The position numbers were made by a program, and so were the translations under genes. A stretch of DNA of 64,000 nt, from the NCBI RefSeq assembly GCF_000282315.2, contig NZ_AKJN02000006.1, positions 2,418,001-2,482,000 on the forward strand, read 5' to 3'. This stretch comes from Pseudomonas sp. GM41(2012). Lineage in GTDB: Bacteria; Pseudomonadota; Gammaproteobacteria; Pseudomonadales; Pseudomonadaceae. The notes beneath the pieces were generated by a model that had not been told where the DNA came from, did no database searches, and saw only the letters and a list, made by a program, of their open reading frames with translations. This document shows positions 27,729 to 36,216 of the stretch, one piece after another (the first letter of the stretch is position 1; the number at the start of each line of letters is the position of its first letter).

Positions 27729-28727
27729 TTAAAATAACCCATCACTCTCGGGCAACTCATACTCTGCAGCGCCCCTGCCCAACGCATTTGGCTTACCCGG
27801 CTTGCTCAGCGTTGGTTCCTTCTCCAGGCACTCCACCAGATAGTCGATCAACACCCGTAACTTCGGTGGCAAATACCGGGTTGGCGAATGCAGCAACCAG
27901 GCACCGCCGTGGTAGGACGCCAGAAAGGTCCAGTCCGGCAGCACCTGCACGATCAGCCCCTGCTCCAGCGCATAACGCGCGGTGAAGTACGGCAGGCTGC
28001 CAATTCCGATGTGCTGCAACACTGCGCCCAACCGCACGCCAGTGTGATTGGCTGCATAACGTCCGCGCACGCCAACGGTGACAGCCTTGGTGCCTTTCTT
28101 GAATTTCCAGCGTGCATCGCTCGGCGTTTCGCCCAGATAAATGCAGCTGTGGTTGAGCAAGTCATGGGGATGGGTCGGTGTGCCGTGTTCGGCCAGGTAT
28201 TGCGGCGTTGCACAGAGCATGTGATCGATGGTGAGCAATTGCCGACCGACCAGTCCAGCAGGTGGCCGATCTGTAATACGAATCGCCAGATCAACGTTGT
28301 CGTCGATCAAATCCACCTCGCGGTCCTCAAGTAACAGCTCTACATCCACTTTGGGATAGCGACGCAAAAATTCCGGCATATGCGGATGAATCACGAAACG
28401 CCCCACCGCCTTCGGCACACTGACGCGTACCCGTCCTTCCGCTTCATGGGTGAACTGACCGCTGATCTCCATCACCGACTTGGCGGCGCTGACCATCTCC
28501 TGGCAACGCTTGAACACCTCTTCGCCACCATCGCTCAAACGCAGCTTGCGCGTGGTTCGCTGCAGCAAACGGGTGGCGAGCGCCTTCTCCAGACGCGAAA
28601 TGCTGCGACTGACCGCCGAGGGAGAAGAACCCAACTGTCGAGCAGCCTCGGAGAAGCTGCCGGTCTCGACAACCTTGACGAAGATCGCCATTTCACCGAG
28701 CAGCGGTAGTGGAAGATTTATGCTCAC
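27729..28727 (-). CDS. LysR-family transcriptional regulator
   Basis: This 332-aa regulator has an N-terminal helix-turn-helix (ETGSFSEAARQLGSSPSAVSRSISRLE, about residues 21-48) and a LysR substrate-binding domain. The annotated start is a GTG at 28727 with a weak ribosome site; an ATG 12 codons in (28691) is an alternative. It diverges, across 91 bp holding a strong promoter, from the alaX / oxygenase / lysE set, which is the classic arrangement for a LysR regulator and its target. The inducer is unknown. Confidence 0.85.
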   Translation of the reverse strand: MSINLPLPLLGEMAIFVKVVETGSFSEAARQLGSSPSAVSRSISRLEKALATRLLQRTTRKLRLSDGGEEVFKRCQEMVSAAKSVMEISGQFTHEAEGRVRVSVPKAVGRFVIHPHMPEFLRRYPKVDVELLLEDREVDLIDDNVDLAIRITDRPPAGLVGRQLLTIDHMLCATPQYLAEHGTPTHPHDLLNHSCIYLGETPSDARWKFKKGTKAVTVGVRGRYAANHTGVRLGAVLQHIGIGSLPYFTARYALEQGLIVQVLPDWTFLASYHGGAWLLHSPTRYLPPKLRVLIDYLVECLEKEPTLSKPGKPNALGRGAAEYELPESDGLF

Positions 28728-28757
28728 AGCGCAATAGTCCTTTGATGTTTGAACGGA

Positions 28758-28786
28758 TTATCACGCAATTCCACGCTTCATATAAT
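28758..28786 (+). promoter_or_regulatory. Promoter of the alaX-oxygenase-lysE set
   Basis: TTATCA (28758-28763) and a perfect TATAAT (28781-28786) are 17 bp apart, 33 bp before the alaX-like ATG. The -35 box is weak (4 of 6), as often found at LysR-activated promoters, and the divergent LysR gene ends its leader here. Confidence 0.65.
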
Positions 28787-28818
28787 AAAAAATAGAATTG
28801 TTAATAAGGGCATGGAAT

Positions 28819-29445
28819 ATGACGCTTCGCCTCTTTTTCCATAGTGATGACCTCAAGGCCAATGTGGAAGTCCAGGATTGCACGCCCCACGAGAACGAAT
28901 TTGCCGTGGTGCTACGCGCCACGTTGTTTCACCCCCAGGGCGGTGGACAGCCCTTTGACACCGGCTGGATTGGCGAAAGTCGAGTCCTGCGGGTTGTTCA
29001 GGATCCGGACCGGATCATTCATTTCGTCGACCATCCGGTAAAACCGGGCATGACTCAGATTCGGGTCGACGAACAACGCCGCCAGTTCAATTCACGCATG
29101 CATTCCGCCGGCCACCTGATCGGCCACTTCGTCCAGGCCATGGGCTGGATGCCGATCAAGGCTCATCACTGGCCGGGCGAAGGACGCGTGCAATTCAAAC
29201 CGGCAGAGTCGGCAAAAGAGGTTGATGCCGAGATGATTCAGCACGGCATCGAGCAGTGGATCGCCCATGATCTGCCGCGCCTGACGTCGATGCGTGAAGG
29301 CGCCCGGGAAATCGGTTTCGGTGAACTGCCCGCCTACGGCTGTGGCGGCACCCATGTACGCAGCCTGAAGGATTTGGGCACGGTCACGATCGCTTCCCTT
29401 TCACTGAAGAAGGGAACGCTGTCAGTCCACTACAGCGTGGATTGA
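28819..29445 (+). CDS. AlaX-type alanyl-tRNA editing protein
   Basis: This free-standing 208-aa editing domain is homologous to the AlaRS editing domain and hydrolyses wrongly charged Ser-, Gly- or related tRNA(Ala). The ATG at 28819 (AAGGG 8 bp upstream) is chosen. The zinc-binding motif HxxxH appears as HSAGH (about residues 94-98) and the second ligand set as CGGTH (about 174-178), with LFHPQGGGQPFDTG near the N-terminus. All catalytic motifs are intact. It is promoter-proximal to a 2OG oxygenase and a LysE exporter, which suggests a protective role against a non-protein amino acid. Confidence 0.9.
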   Translation: MTLRLFFHSDDLKANVEVQDCTPHENEFAVVLRATLFHPQGGGQPFDTGWIGESRVLRVVQDPDRIIHFVDHPVKPGMTQIRVDEQRRQFNSRMHSAGHLIGHFVQAMGWMPIKAHHWPGEGRVQFKPAESAKEVDAEMIQHGIEQWIAHDLPRLTSMREGAREIGFGELPAYGCGGTHVRSLKDLGTVTIASLSLKKGTLSVHYSVD

Positions 29446-29537
29446 GCATTTGGGCGATGCCGTTCCTGTCATCGCCTGACGCCGGGGGAACCTGCGTTCG
29501 CGGGTTCTGTTGACTATCTGATAGATGGACCTAAGAC

Positions 29538-30308
29538 ATGATGCTTGACGTCGAGCGTCTCGATGAGACGTGCATAAAAAAACTGGCCAACGAAGAAGTC
29601 CTCGCCGTCCGCGTCAAAGGCTTTCTGCCCCGACCGCTGGCGATTCAGATTGGCGACAAGATCCTCGCCCCTGGCTTCGAGGGTTACATCAACGCGCCGA
29701 GTATCGGTCGCATCGGCATGGCGTTTTATGAAGCGGAAAACCAGCCGCTCCTGATCGAAGATTACTTCGAGCGTGCCACCCGCAACATCGCGGAGTTGCG
29801 CAGTCGCTGTGCGCCCTACTCGTCCCCGGTAGACACCCTGCGCTGCATGCTCGACGAGTCCTGGCCGGCGGGTGCGCACCTGGAAAATCTCTACGGTCGC
29901 AAGATGTACGTCGGGCTTTCACGGGTAGTGAAACCCGGTGTGTGCTTTCTGGCCCATCACGACATTTTCGCCAAGGATGCCCCGGACAGTTTCCAGGCGC
30001 GAAGTCTGGAGTCGCAGTTCGCCTGCAATGTTTACCTCAACATGCCGATCGAGGGCGGCGCGCTGCAGATGTGGGACGACGATATTTCCCCGGAGCAGTT
30101 CGACGACATGCGCGGCGACAGTTACGGCATCGATCCGTCCCTGCTCGGCCCGCCGACTCTGGAGATTCGTCCAGATCCGGGAGATTTCATCATGTTCAAT
30201 TCACGCTGCATGCACTCGGTGACACCGGGCGTGGCCGATCCTCGCTTGAGCCTTTCATTCTTTGTCGGCTATCGCGGCAATGCATCACCCCTTACCTTCT
30301 GGAGTTGA
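29538..30308 (+). CDS. 2-oxoglutarate/Fe(II)-dependent oxygenase
   Basis: This 256-aa protein carries the jelly-roll iron triad H140-x-D142 (HHDIF) and H226 (CMHSVTPG), plus the 2-oxoglutarate-binding R236 (PRLSLSFF). The C-terminal FVGYRG resembles small-molecule and amino-acid hydroxylases more than nucleic-acid or P4H enzymes. The ATG at 29538 has a weak ribosome site. A 92-bp gap with a GC hairpin separates it from alaX; lysE starts 1 bp after its stop, with lysE's ribosome site inside this gene's end. The likely substrate is a free amino acid, but that is inferred from the neighbours. Confidence 0.8.
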   Translation: MMLDVERLDETCIKKLANEEVLAVRVKGFLPRPLAIQIGDKILAPGFEGYINAPSIGRIGMAFYEAENQPLLIEDYFERATRNIAELRSRCAPYSSPVDTLRCMLDESWPAGAHLENLYGRKMYVGLSRVVKPGVCFLAHHDIFAKDAPDSFQARSLESQFACNVYLNMPIEGGALQMWDDDISPEQFDDMRGDSYGIDPSLLGPPTLEIRPDPGDFIMFNSRCMHSVTPGVADPRLSLSFFVGYRGNASPLTFWS

Positions 30309-30309
30309 G

Positions 30310-30951
30310 ATGCAACTTTCGAATTACCTGGGCGAGTTCCTGGCGCTGGCAACTATCCACTTTCTGGCCGTCGTCGCCCCCGGACCGGATTTTGCGGTCA
30401 CCATCCGCCAGAGCGTGCGTTTCGGTCGATGGGTGGGGATCTGTACCGCGCTGGGCATCGGTGCGGGCATTTCCGTGCATGTGCTTTACACCCTGTTCGG
30501 CGTCGGCGCATTGATGCACACCACGCCTTGGCTGTTGACCGTGGCCAAGGTTGTGGGCGGCGCCTACATTCTGTACCTCGGCGTAAGCCTGCTGCGCAGC
30601 CAACCCAAATCCATGCCGGAGGGTGAAAAAAATACAGACGAACCGATGGTCGAGCAAACACTGCTAAAAGCGTTTACCACCGGGTTTCTGACCAATGCCA
30701 CCAACCCCAAGGCGACACTGTTTTTCCTGGCAATCTTCACCACGATCATCAGCACCACCACACCACTCAAGATTCAGGCGCTATACGGTCTCTGGATGTG
30801 TTTCGTGAACGCACTGTGGTTTGTCATCGTTGCGCTGTTCTTTTCAAGCAGCAGGGTGCGGTTGCTGTTCATGCGCCTGGGGCACTGGTTCGAGCGGAGC
30901 ATGGGGGTGATCCTGATCCTGTTTGCCGGTCGGTTGATTTTGTCGATGTAA
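30310..30951 (+). CDS. LysE/RhtB-family amino acid exporter
   Basis: This 213-aa inner-membrane protein has six hydrophobic segments and the LysE signature near the N-terminus (APGPDFAVTIRQSVRFGRW) plus FLTNATNPKATLFF. The family exports basic, branched or modified amino acids and homoserine lactone. The ATG at 30310 uses GGAG (30301-30304) located within the last codons of the oxygenase gene, so the two genes are translated as one unit. It probably exports the oxygenase product. Confidence 0.9.
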   Translation: MQLSNYLGEFLALATIHFLAVVAPGPDFAVTIRQSVRFGRWVGICTALGIGAGISVHVLYTLFGVGALMHTTPWLLTVAKVVGGAYILYLGVSLLRSQPKSMPEGEKNTDEPMVEQTLLKAFTTGFLTNATNPKATLFFLAIFTTIISTTTPLKIQALYGLWMCFVNALWFVIVALFFSSSRVRLLFMRLGHWFERSMGVILILFAGRLILSM

Positions 30952-30957
30952 ATACGC

Positions 30958-31045
30958 GTGAATCGAGCAGGAGGCGGCTTCATAGCCGCCGTCCTCTCAC
31001 ACCACCGAACGTACGGTTCTACGGACTGGACACTCAGCATAACCC
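30958..31045 (-). mobile_element. Probable group II intron 3'-end remnant
   Basis: Read on the minus strand, this stretch contains AACCGTACGTTCGGTGGTGT, then GAGAGGA, a small hairpin (GGCGGC ... GCCGCC, 30973-30990), then a CTCCTGCTCGATT-like tail. This is the usual layout of the last domains (V-VI) and 3' splice end of bacterial group II introns. No reverse transcriptase gene is left, so it would be a dead fragment. The call rests on recognising the motif by eye. Confidence 0.4.
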
Positions 31046-31257
31046 GTCAATATCGGGCAACCGCACTGCGCTACGACCTTGCCCGCACCGCTCACCCGCC
31101 CGCCTTTCTCCAGCCTTTGCACCCGTGGTTTTTTTAAAAAATCATGGCACTTTGGTTTGATTGAACTAACGTCAAGCAATAAGAAGTCATAACGGCTCGA
31201 GTTTTCACGTTAGCTTCAGTGATCAGATGGTGAATAGGCAAAAGGAGTTACCTCTCT

Positions 31258-31464
31258 ATGATCCTGTCAGGCGTTTTCCGGCTCTGTACCTTCATTGCCG
31301 ATTACTTTCCGGGGGAGCCAGGTCGGCGGACAGTACCGTCCATAGCCGCACGTTTCGCTCAGGCGGGCAGTCCAGGTAACCGGATCACTAAAAACCGTAT
31401 TAGCAAAGGTCGCTCGCTGTCCAGGCAGATCAGCGAATTGCGCCCGCTCGTGTGTAGCACTTAA
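31258..31464 (+). CDS. Possible small ORF, doubtful
   Basis: A 68-aa frame starts ATG at 31258 and is preceded by AAGGAG (10 bp spacing), a good ribosome site. The protein (MILSGVFRLCTFIADYFPGE...) shows no motif I recognise and is rich in Arg and Ser toward its C-terminus, as chance frames often are. It lies on the strand of rcpA, 123 bp upstream of it, so a leader peptide cannot be excluded. Confidence 0.18.
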   Translation: MILSGVFRLCTFIADYFPGEPGRRTVPSIAARFAQAGSPGNRITKNRISKGRSLSRQISELRPLVCST

Positions 31465-31587
31465 GGAATAACACCAAGGCCATGGACAAGTGGCCTGACG
31501 CATTGGGGGGGATAGTCCGGTCCCCGTGAAGTGATCCGTGACAAATCAGTCAGCCTAAAGATGGCCTATCCAGTGAGGATGTATTAA

Positions 31588-32820
31588 ATGAGCCTTCGTC
31601 CCGTGCCCGCTTTCAAGCGAATCATCCATGGCCTGTTCTGGACAGGCCTCAGCGTGAATGCGGCTCAGGCCGCGCCGAACAATTGTTCGCAACTGGACAG
31701 TTGGCCGACAACGTATGAGGTCGGCCAGGGGCTGCAAAGTGAATTGCGCAGCCCCGTTCCGATAACACAACTGGCGGTGGGTGACCCGAAAATTGCCGAC
31801 GTGCAATCCAGTGCAAACAGTAGCAACAACGCCTTCATACTCACGGGCGTTGCACCGGGGACCACCAGCCTGATGGTCTGGACCGCCTGTTCGAAAACGC
31901 CGCGCCAAAGCATGGTGTTCGTCAAGGGTAAGGCCACCGCGGCGCTGACCAGCGTCTCGACAATACCTTCAGAAGACCCGCTGTTGCCGATCCAGGTACA
32001 AACCGACATCCGCTTCGTTGAAGTCAGCCGGACCAAACTCAAGGAAGCCAATGCCTCGATTTTTGGTCGCCAAGGCAACTTCCTGTTCGGCTCGCCGAGG
32101 ACCTTGCCCACCATCGACGGCATTGTCAGGCCGTCGTTGCCGGTGAACAACGACATGTTCAACCTCTCCTTTTTGTCCAGCGATACTCTAGTGTCGATCA
32201 ACGCGCTGGAAGGCAGCGGTTTCGCCTACACCCTGGCACGACCAAGCCTGGTAGCGCTCAGTGGGCAGAGTGCGAGCTTCCTCGCTGGTGGTGAAGTGCC
32301 GATTCCCGTGCCCAGTTCAGGCAGCGATAACGTGTCCATCGAGTACAAGGAATTCGGTATCCGCCTGACCCTGACACCTACCATCGTCGGGAAAAACCGT
32401 ATCGCGCTGAAGGTGGCACCGGAAGTCAGTGAACTGGACTTCACCAACGCTGTGAGCATCGCCGGCACCATCGTTCCGGCGCTGACCATACGCCGTACCG
32501 ACACCAGCATCTCCCTGGCCGACGGCGAAAGCTTCGTCATCAGCGGCCTGATCAGCACCCGCAACAGTTCCCAGATAAACAAGTTTCCGGGGTTGGGTGA
32601 TATCCCGATTCTGGGGGCGTTCTTTCGCGACAACTCCATCAATCGTGAAGAGCGTGAACTGTTGATGATCGTCACCCCTCACCTGGTCCAGCCACTGGCT
32701 GTCAACGCAAAACTGCCGTCGTTGCCAGGAGAGCAACTGCGTAATTACGACCCGAACTTCTACCGCATGTTCTTCCTCGAAAATGGTGACTTCGACAGTC
32801 TCAGCGGGCTCTCGCAATGA
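31588..32820 (+). CDS. rcpA: Tad/Flp pilus secretin (RcpA/CpaC)
   Basis: This 410-aa protein is the outer-membrane channel through which the Flp pilus leaves the cell. It has a signal peptide (about residues 1-29, ending AAQA), an N-terminal pilus/BON-like domain (VGQGLQSELRSPVPITQLAVGDPKIADV, typical of CpaC/RcpA), and the secretin domain (FGIRLTLTPTIVGKNRIALKVAPEVSELDF ... ISLADGESFVISGLIS). GAGG lies 9 bp before the ATG. It is the first gene of a short plus-strand operon with tadD and a DUF3613 gene, convergent with the main tad operon. Confidence 0.92.
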   Translation: MSLRPVPAFKRIIHGLFWTGLSVNAAQAAPNNCSQLDSWPTTYEVGQGLQSELRSPVPITQLAVGDPKIADVQSSANSSNNAFILTGVAPGTTSLMVWTACSKTPRQSMVFVKGKATAALTSVSTIPSEDPLLPIQVQTDIRFVEVSRTKLKEANASIFGRQGNFLFGSPRTLPTIDGIVRPSLPVNNDMFNLSFLSSDTLVSINALEGSGFAYTLARPSLVALSGQSASFLAGGEVPIPVPSSGSDNVSIEYKEFGIRLTLTPTIVGKNRIALKVAPEVSELDFTNAVSIAGTIVPALTIRRTDTSISLADGESFVISGLISTRNSSQINKFPGLGDIPILGAFFRDNSINREERELLMIVTPHLVQPLAVNAKLPSLPGEQLRNYDPNFYRMFFLENGDFDSLSGLSQ

Positions 32821-32939
32821 GCCATGACCTGAACCAGACGCGTCTCGCCCTCACTCGTAACGGTGACCTTGAACGCTTGTCGGGCCAGATTTATTGCCAT
32901 TGGCCGGGCGTTCAAAGTGTTGTAGCCAGAGGACATTCG

Positions 32940-33650
32940 ATGAAAGCAGTCATTGCAATAACAGCGACATTGATGCTCGCGGGCTGTGCGTCCAACGGTG
33001 TGTCTTCGCGACCGCCTGAATGTGCCAAGCCCGCTTCGGAGCAAGAGCTGGCCCTAAACCTGGCCGACAACATGGCCAACGAAGGTCGTTTGTATGCCAG
33101 TCTGGCGAATCTTGAAGGTTTGCCTGACAGTCTGGTCCAGGTTCGCCTGCGCAAGGCCCGGGTGTTGCGCTTGATGGGGCGTAGCGAGGCGGCGCCGTTG
33201 TACGAAAGCTTGCTTCGCACCTGCCTGGCGGCTGATGGGGAACATGGTCTGGGCCAGTTGGCCGCAGCCAAAAATGATAACGCCGCCGCAACCCTTCACC
33301 TTGAGCGTGCGGTGAAGATGGCCCCCACCGACGACAAGATGCGCAATGACCTGGGGGTCGTCTACCTCAATCAGCGACGGATCCCGGAAGCGCGTTTTGA
33401 GTTCATGACCGCCATGGAACTCAAGCAGGCAAACACACTGGCGGCACTCAATATGGTGACGTTGCTGATCTACCAGGATAACTGGAAGGCGGCTTCCGAA
33501 CTCGTGACCCGCGCCGACTTGAGCCCCAAGCAAGTTGCGGAGGCTCAGGCCCGCGCGGAAAAACTCAAGGCCTCCGCCAACAAGGTGGTGGCTTCCGAGG
33601 GGAATCGCCGGACTGAGGTAGCCGATGCCTCTTCCAGTGCAATCAAGTAG
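32940..33650 (+). CDS. tadD: TadD-like TPR lipoprotein
   Basis: This 236-aa lipoprotein starts at 32940 (GAGG upstream); the lipobox LAGC places the lipidated Cys at residue 16. TPR-like helical repeats follow (about 45-200, with APTDDKMRNDLGVVYLNQRR and TLAALNMVTLLIYQDNWKA). TadD proteins are pilotin-like factors for the secretin and pilus assembly. An in-frame ATG at 32817 overlapping the rcpA stop would add 41 residues, but these would place the lipobox internally, so 32940 is preferred. Confidence 0.85.
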   Translation: MKAVIAITATLMLAGCASNGVSSRPPECAKPASEQELALNLADNMANEGRLYASLANLEGLPDSLVQVRLRKARVLRLMGRSEAAPLYESLLRTCLAADGEHGLGQLAAAKNDNAAATLHLERAVKMAPTDDKMRNDLGVVYLNQRRIPEARFEFMTAMELKQANTLAALNMVTLLIYQDNWKAASELVTRADLSPKQVAEAQARAEKLKASANKVVASEGNRRTEVADASSSAIK

Positions 33651-33668
33651 AACGTACGAGGAGTCGAG

Positions 33669-33938
33669 ATGAAGACCAAAAGACTTTTGATCGTGTGCAT
33701 GGCGTGCCTGTCCACCACTGCCTGGGCCATTGAGCCGGGCCCCTCTTCGCCGTATCAACAAGGCACCGAGCAGTGGTTGCAACTGCAGATTCGCGGTGTG
33801 GTTGCCTCCCCTCACCTGCAAACCGCTTCGGCCACTGAACGTGACCTGGCCATGCAGCGCTGGCTGAACAGCTTCAACCACCCGATTCCGGAATTTTTTG
33901 ACCAGGATGCAGCGGGAGAAATGAGCACCAGCAACTGA
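33669..33938 (+). CDS. DUF3613 domain-containing secreted protein
   Basis: This 89-aa protein begins MKTKRLLIVCMACLSTTAWA, a clear signal peptide cut near residue 20. The mature part has GTEQWLQLQIRG and AMQRWLNSFNHPIPEFFDQD, matching the DUF3613 family, which I know mainly from Tad loci of Pseudomonas and Burkholderia. GAGGAG-like sequence precedes the ATG. It follows tadD by 18 bp and probably works in the periplasm in pilus assembly; its exact role is unknown. Confidence 0.75.
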   Translation: MKTKRLLIVCMACLSTTAWAIEPGPSSPYQQGTEQWLQLQIRGVVASPHLQTASATERDLAMQRWLNSFNHPIPEFFDQDAAGEMSTSN

Positions 33939-34071
33939 GGCATGTCGATGGGTGATCAGCCTCTGGCGTAGTCCAGAGTAGCCTGGCTGCAAAGCCGGGC
34001 TTAATGTCGTGTGCAGGAAAGCAGTGGTCTCTACACATTATTCAACCCTGGCCGGACTACCCCGGAACGGT

Positions 34072-34151
34072 CGCAGGCTGCGATGATTTGATTCCGAGGA
34101 CCCAGGCAACGAATTGCCTGGGTCCTCGGAATCAAATCATCGCAGCCTGCG
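34072..34151. repeat. Perfect 38-bp-arm palindrome between convergent Tad operons
   Basis: Arms 34072-34109 and 34114-34151 are perfect reverse complements separated by the 4-nt loop CGAA. A further outer match, TCTACACATT (from about 34029) with AATGTGTAGA (from about 34155), extends the symmetry past an unpaired stretch of about 33 nt on the left. It sits in the 299-bp gap between the DUF3613 gene and tadC. It lacks a T-run, so it could be a bidirectional transcription barrier, or a miniature mobile element. Confidence 0.9.
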
Positions 34152-34237
34152 GGAAATGTGTAGATCCATGACAGGAAAGTGCAGATCAGGCTCGGGGGGA
34201 AAAGGCCATCGCGCTCGACAGCCTCCGGTCGTTTACC

Positions 34238-35200
34238 TCACCCGAATGCTCTCAACACCCCGATCATGGCAGGGCCGATAGCGACCAGGAAGAAGCTCGG
34301 CCACAGACAGAAAATCAGTGGGAATATCAGCTTGGTGCCGATTTTCGCCCCCATCTCTTCGGCGGCCTGCGTACGCCGGTCACGGAACTCGTCGGCATAG
34401 ATGCGCAGGGTATCGGCCACACTGGTACCAAAGCGGATACTCTGCGCCAAAAGGCTGACCAGCCCTTGTACATCATCCAGACCAGTGCGCAGGGCCAGTT
34501 GCTTGAGCGCCTCGGTACTGGAAATGCCCGCACGGATTTGCGCATTGACCAGGGCCAGTTCTTCAGCCAGTTCGACCTGGCTGACCGACATCTCCTCAGC
34601 CACCCGTTCGATGGTCGAGGGCAGGGCCAGGCCCGACTCCACGCACACCACCATCAGATCCAGCGCATCCGGAAACGCGGCACGCAACCGACCTTGTAGC
34701 AACTGCTTACGCTTGGCGACATACAGCGCTGGCACCAACCATCCGATACCGGCCGCCATGGCCACCAACAGCAGCCCCATGATCAGGGACATCTTGGGAA
34801 TCATCGGCAATAGCAGCAACGTAATACCGATCAATAACAGCGGCAACATCAAGCGCACTGCCCAGTACATCTGCACCGCCGACGAGGAACGGTACCCCGC
34901 ATGTATCAACAGGGTCTGGGTGACAGACGTCTGAGCCGATTCGGCCGAGCCAAAGCGCTGTCCGACCCGCTCCAGCAACAGTTGCAGATTACCCGGAGCC
35001 TCCTGCCCTGCGGTGTTGCCTAAATGTCCACGCTTGATCAGCGCCAGACGACGCTGCACCGGATCCTGAAGCCCCATCATCAGCAAGATCACGGCGACGA
35101 CCGCAAGCACCGTACTCAAACCGATCGAGGCGATGAACAACAGACGCGCCAGCTCCTCGTTCCCCGTGACCCTACTGAACAACCCGAGCAAAAAGTCCAT
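34238..35200 (-). CDS. tadC: Tad pilus inner-membrane platform protein TadC
   Basis: This 320-aa protein of the type II secretion F (GspF) superfamily has hydrophobic segments near the N-terminus, in the middle and at the C-terminus, and the T2SSF core with PDALDLMVVCVESGLALPSTIERVAEEM and RAGISSTEALKQLALRTGLDDV. With TadB it forms the inner-membrane platform on which TadA acts. AGGAGG precedes the ATG. It is the last gene of the minus-strand tad operon, just before the large palindrome. Confidence 0.92.
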   Translation of the reverse strand: MDFLLGLFSRVTGNEELARLLFIASIGLSTVLAVVAVILLMMGLQDPVQRRLALIKRGHLGNTAGQEAPGNLQLLLERVGQRFGSAESAQTSVTQTLLIHAGYRSSSAVQMYWAVRLMLPLLLIGITLLLLPMIPKMSLIMGLLLVAMAAGIGWLVPALYVAKRKQLLQGRLRAAFPDALDLMVVCVESGLALPSTIERVAEEMSVSQVELAEELALVNAQIRAGISSTEALKQLALRTGLDDVQGLVSLLAQSIRFGTSVADTLRIYADEFRDRRTQAAEEMGAKIGTKLIFPLIFCLWPSFFLVAIGPAMIGVLRAFG

Positions 35201-35229
35201 GATCTGTACCTCCTGGTAGCGAATACCGC

Positions 35230-36216
35230 TTAAACCTGAATCCGGATGATTTTGCGTATCCAGAGAATCCCGAGCAACATGGCGCTGAACGCCCCGATGA
35301 TCAGCTTATGGCCTATGGGATCATTGACCAGCACAGGCAGGTAACTGGGGCTGGTGACTATGATCGCGATCGCCAGCACGAAGGGAATCGCCACCAGTAT
35401 CCAGGCCGACATCCGTCCTTCCGCCGACAGGGTCTTGACCTTGCGCTGAAAGCGAAAGCGCCCGCGAATCAGCCGACTCAGACGCTCCAGCACTTCCGTC
35501 AGATTACCGCCGGTCTCGCGATGGATGAGGATCGAGGTCACCAGCATCATCACCGTCATGCTCGGCATCCTTTCAAGCAGGCCGAGCATGGCCCGACGTA
35601 CATCGTTGCCATAGTTGATATCGGCGAAGGTCAGACCGAACTCCTGAGCGACCGGCCCCTTATGCTCCTCGGCGACCAGGCGCAGGGTTTCGTTGAACGG
35701 GTGTCCAGCGCGCAGGGCACGGCACATGGCATCCAGTGCATCCGGCAGGCCCTCCTCAAACGCAGCGAAGCGTTTGCCACGGTCACGAGATATTTTCAGC
35801 AGTGGTACGCAGAACACTCCGACGCCCGCCAGCAGCGCCATCCACCAGACTGACGAGATCATCAAGACCGAGATGCCTGCACAGGCGCCCAGGAACAGCC
35901 CGAGCAACAGCACGCGATAAGCACGATACTCATGACCGGACTGCTCGATCACCTGGGTCAGGCTCGCCATAAAGGGCAACTGCTCGAGCATGGCCTCCAG
36001 TGGCGATAAGCGCGTCAGGTATTTCTGCCGCAACACCGTCTGCATGTTGGGCAGATTGTTGGCTTTCTCCAGAACATGCAAACGGCCGCGGATGCGCTTG
36101 CGCATCTTGCCGGCCTCGCCGAACACCGGCACCACCACCCCCTGGGACAGGAGGAACACAGCGATAAACACCATGCCGAGAAACATCAGAATGAATTCAC
36201 CAGGAATATGGCTCAT
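35230..36216 (-). CDS. tadB: Tad pilus inner-membrane platform protein TadB
   Basis: This 328-aa GspF-family protein starts [17 protein letters not shown] at 36216 (GGAGG upstream), overlapping the tadA stop by 4 nt. The T2SSF domain is visible ([55 protein letters not shown]). It pairs with TadC, whose gene follows 29 bp later. Confidence 0.93.
   Translation of the reverse strand: MSHIPGEFILMFLGMVFIAVFLLSQGVVVPVFGEAGKMRKRIRGRLHVLEKANNLPNMQTVLRQKYLTRLSPLEAMLEQLPFMASLTQVIEQSGHEYRAYRVLLLGLFLGACAGISVLMISSVWWMALLAGVGVFCVPLLKISRDRGKRFAAFEEGLPDALDAMCRALRAGHPFNETLRLVAEEHKGPVAQEFGLTFADINYGNDVRRAMLGLLERMPSMTVMMLVTSILIHRETGGNLTEVLERLSRLIRGRFRFQRKVKTLSAEGRMSAWILVAIPFVLAIAIIVTSPSYLPVLVNDPIGHKLIIGAFSAMLLGILWIRKIIRIQV

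Larger units (their letters stand above)
30952..31587. other. Gene-poor stretch between lysE and the Tad locus
   Basis: These 636 bp hold a probable group II intron remnant on the left (see separate entry), one weak small ORF (31258-31464), a short hairpin around 31477-31494 (GGCCATGGACAAGTGGCC), and the leader of rcpA. No well-supported gene is seen. It marks the left border of the Tad pilus locus. Confidence 0.5.
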
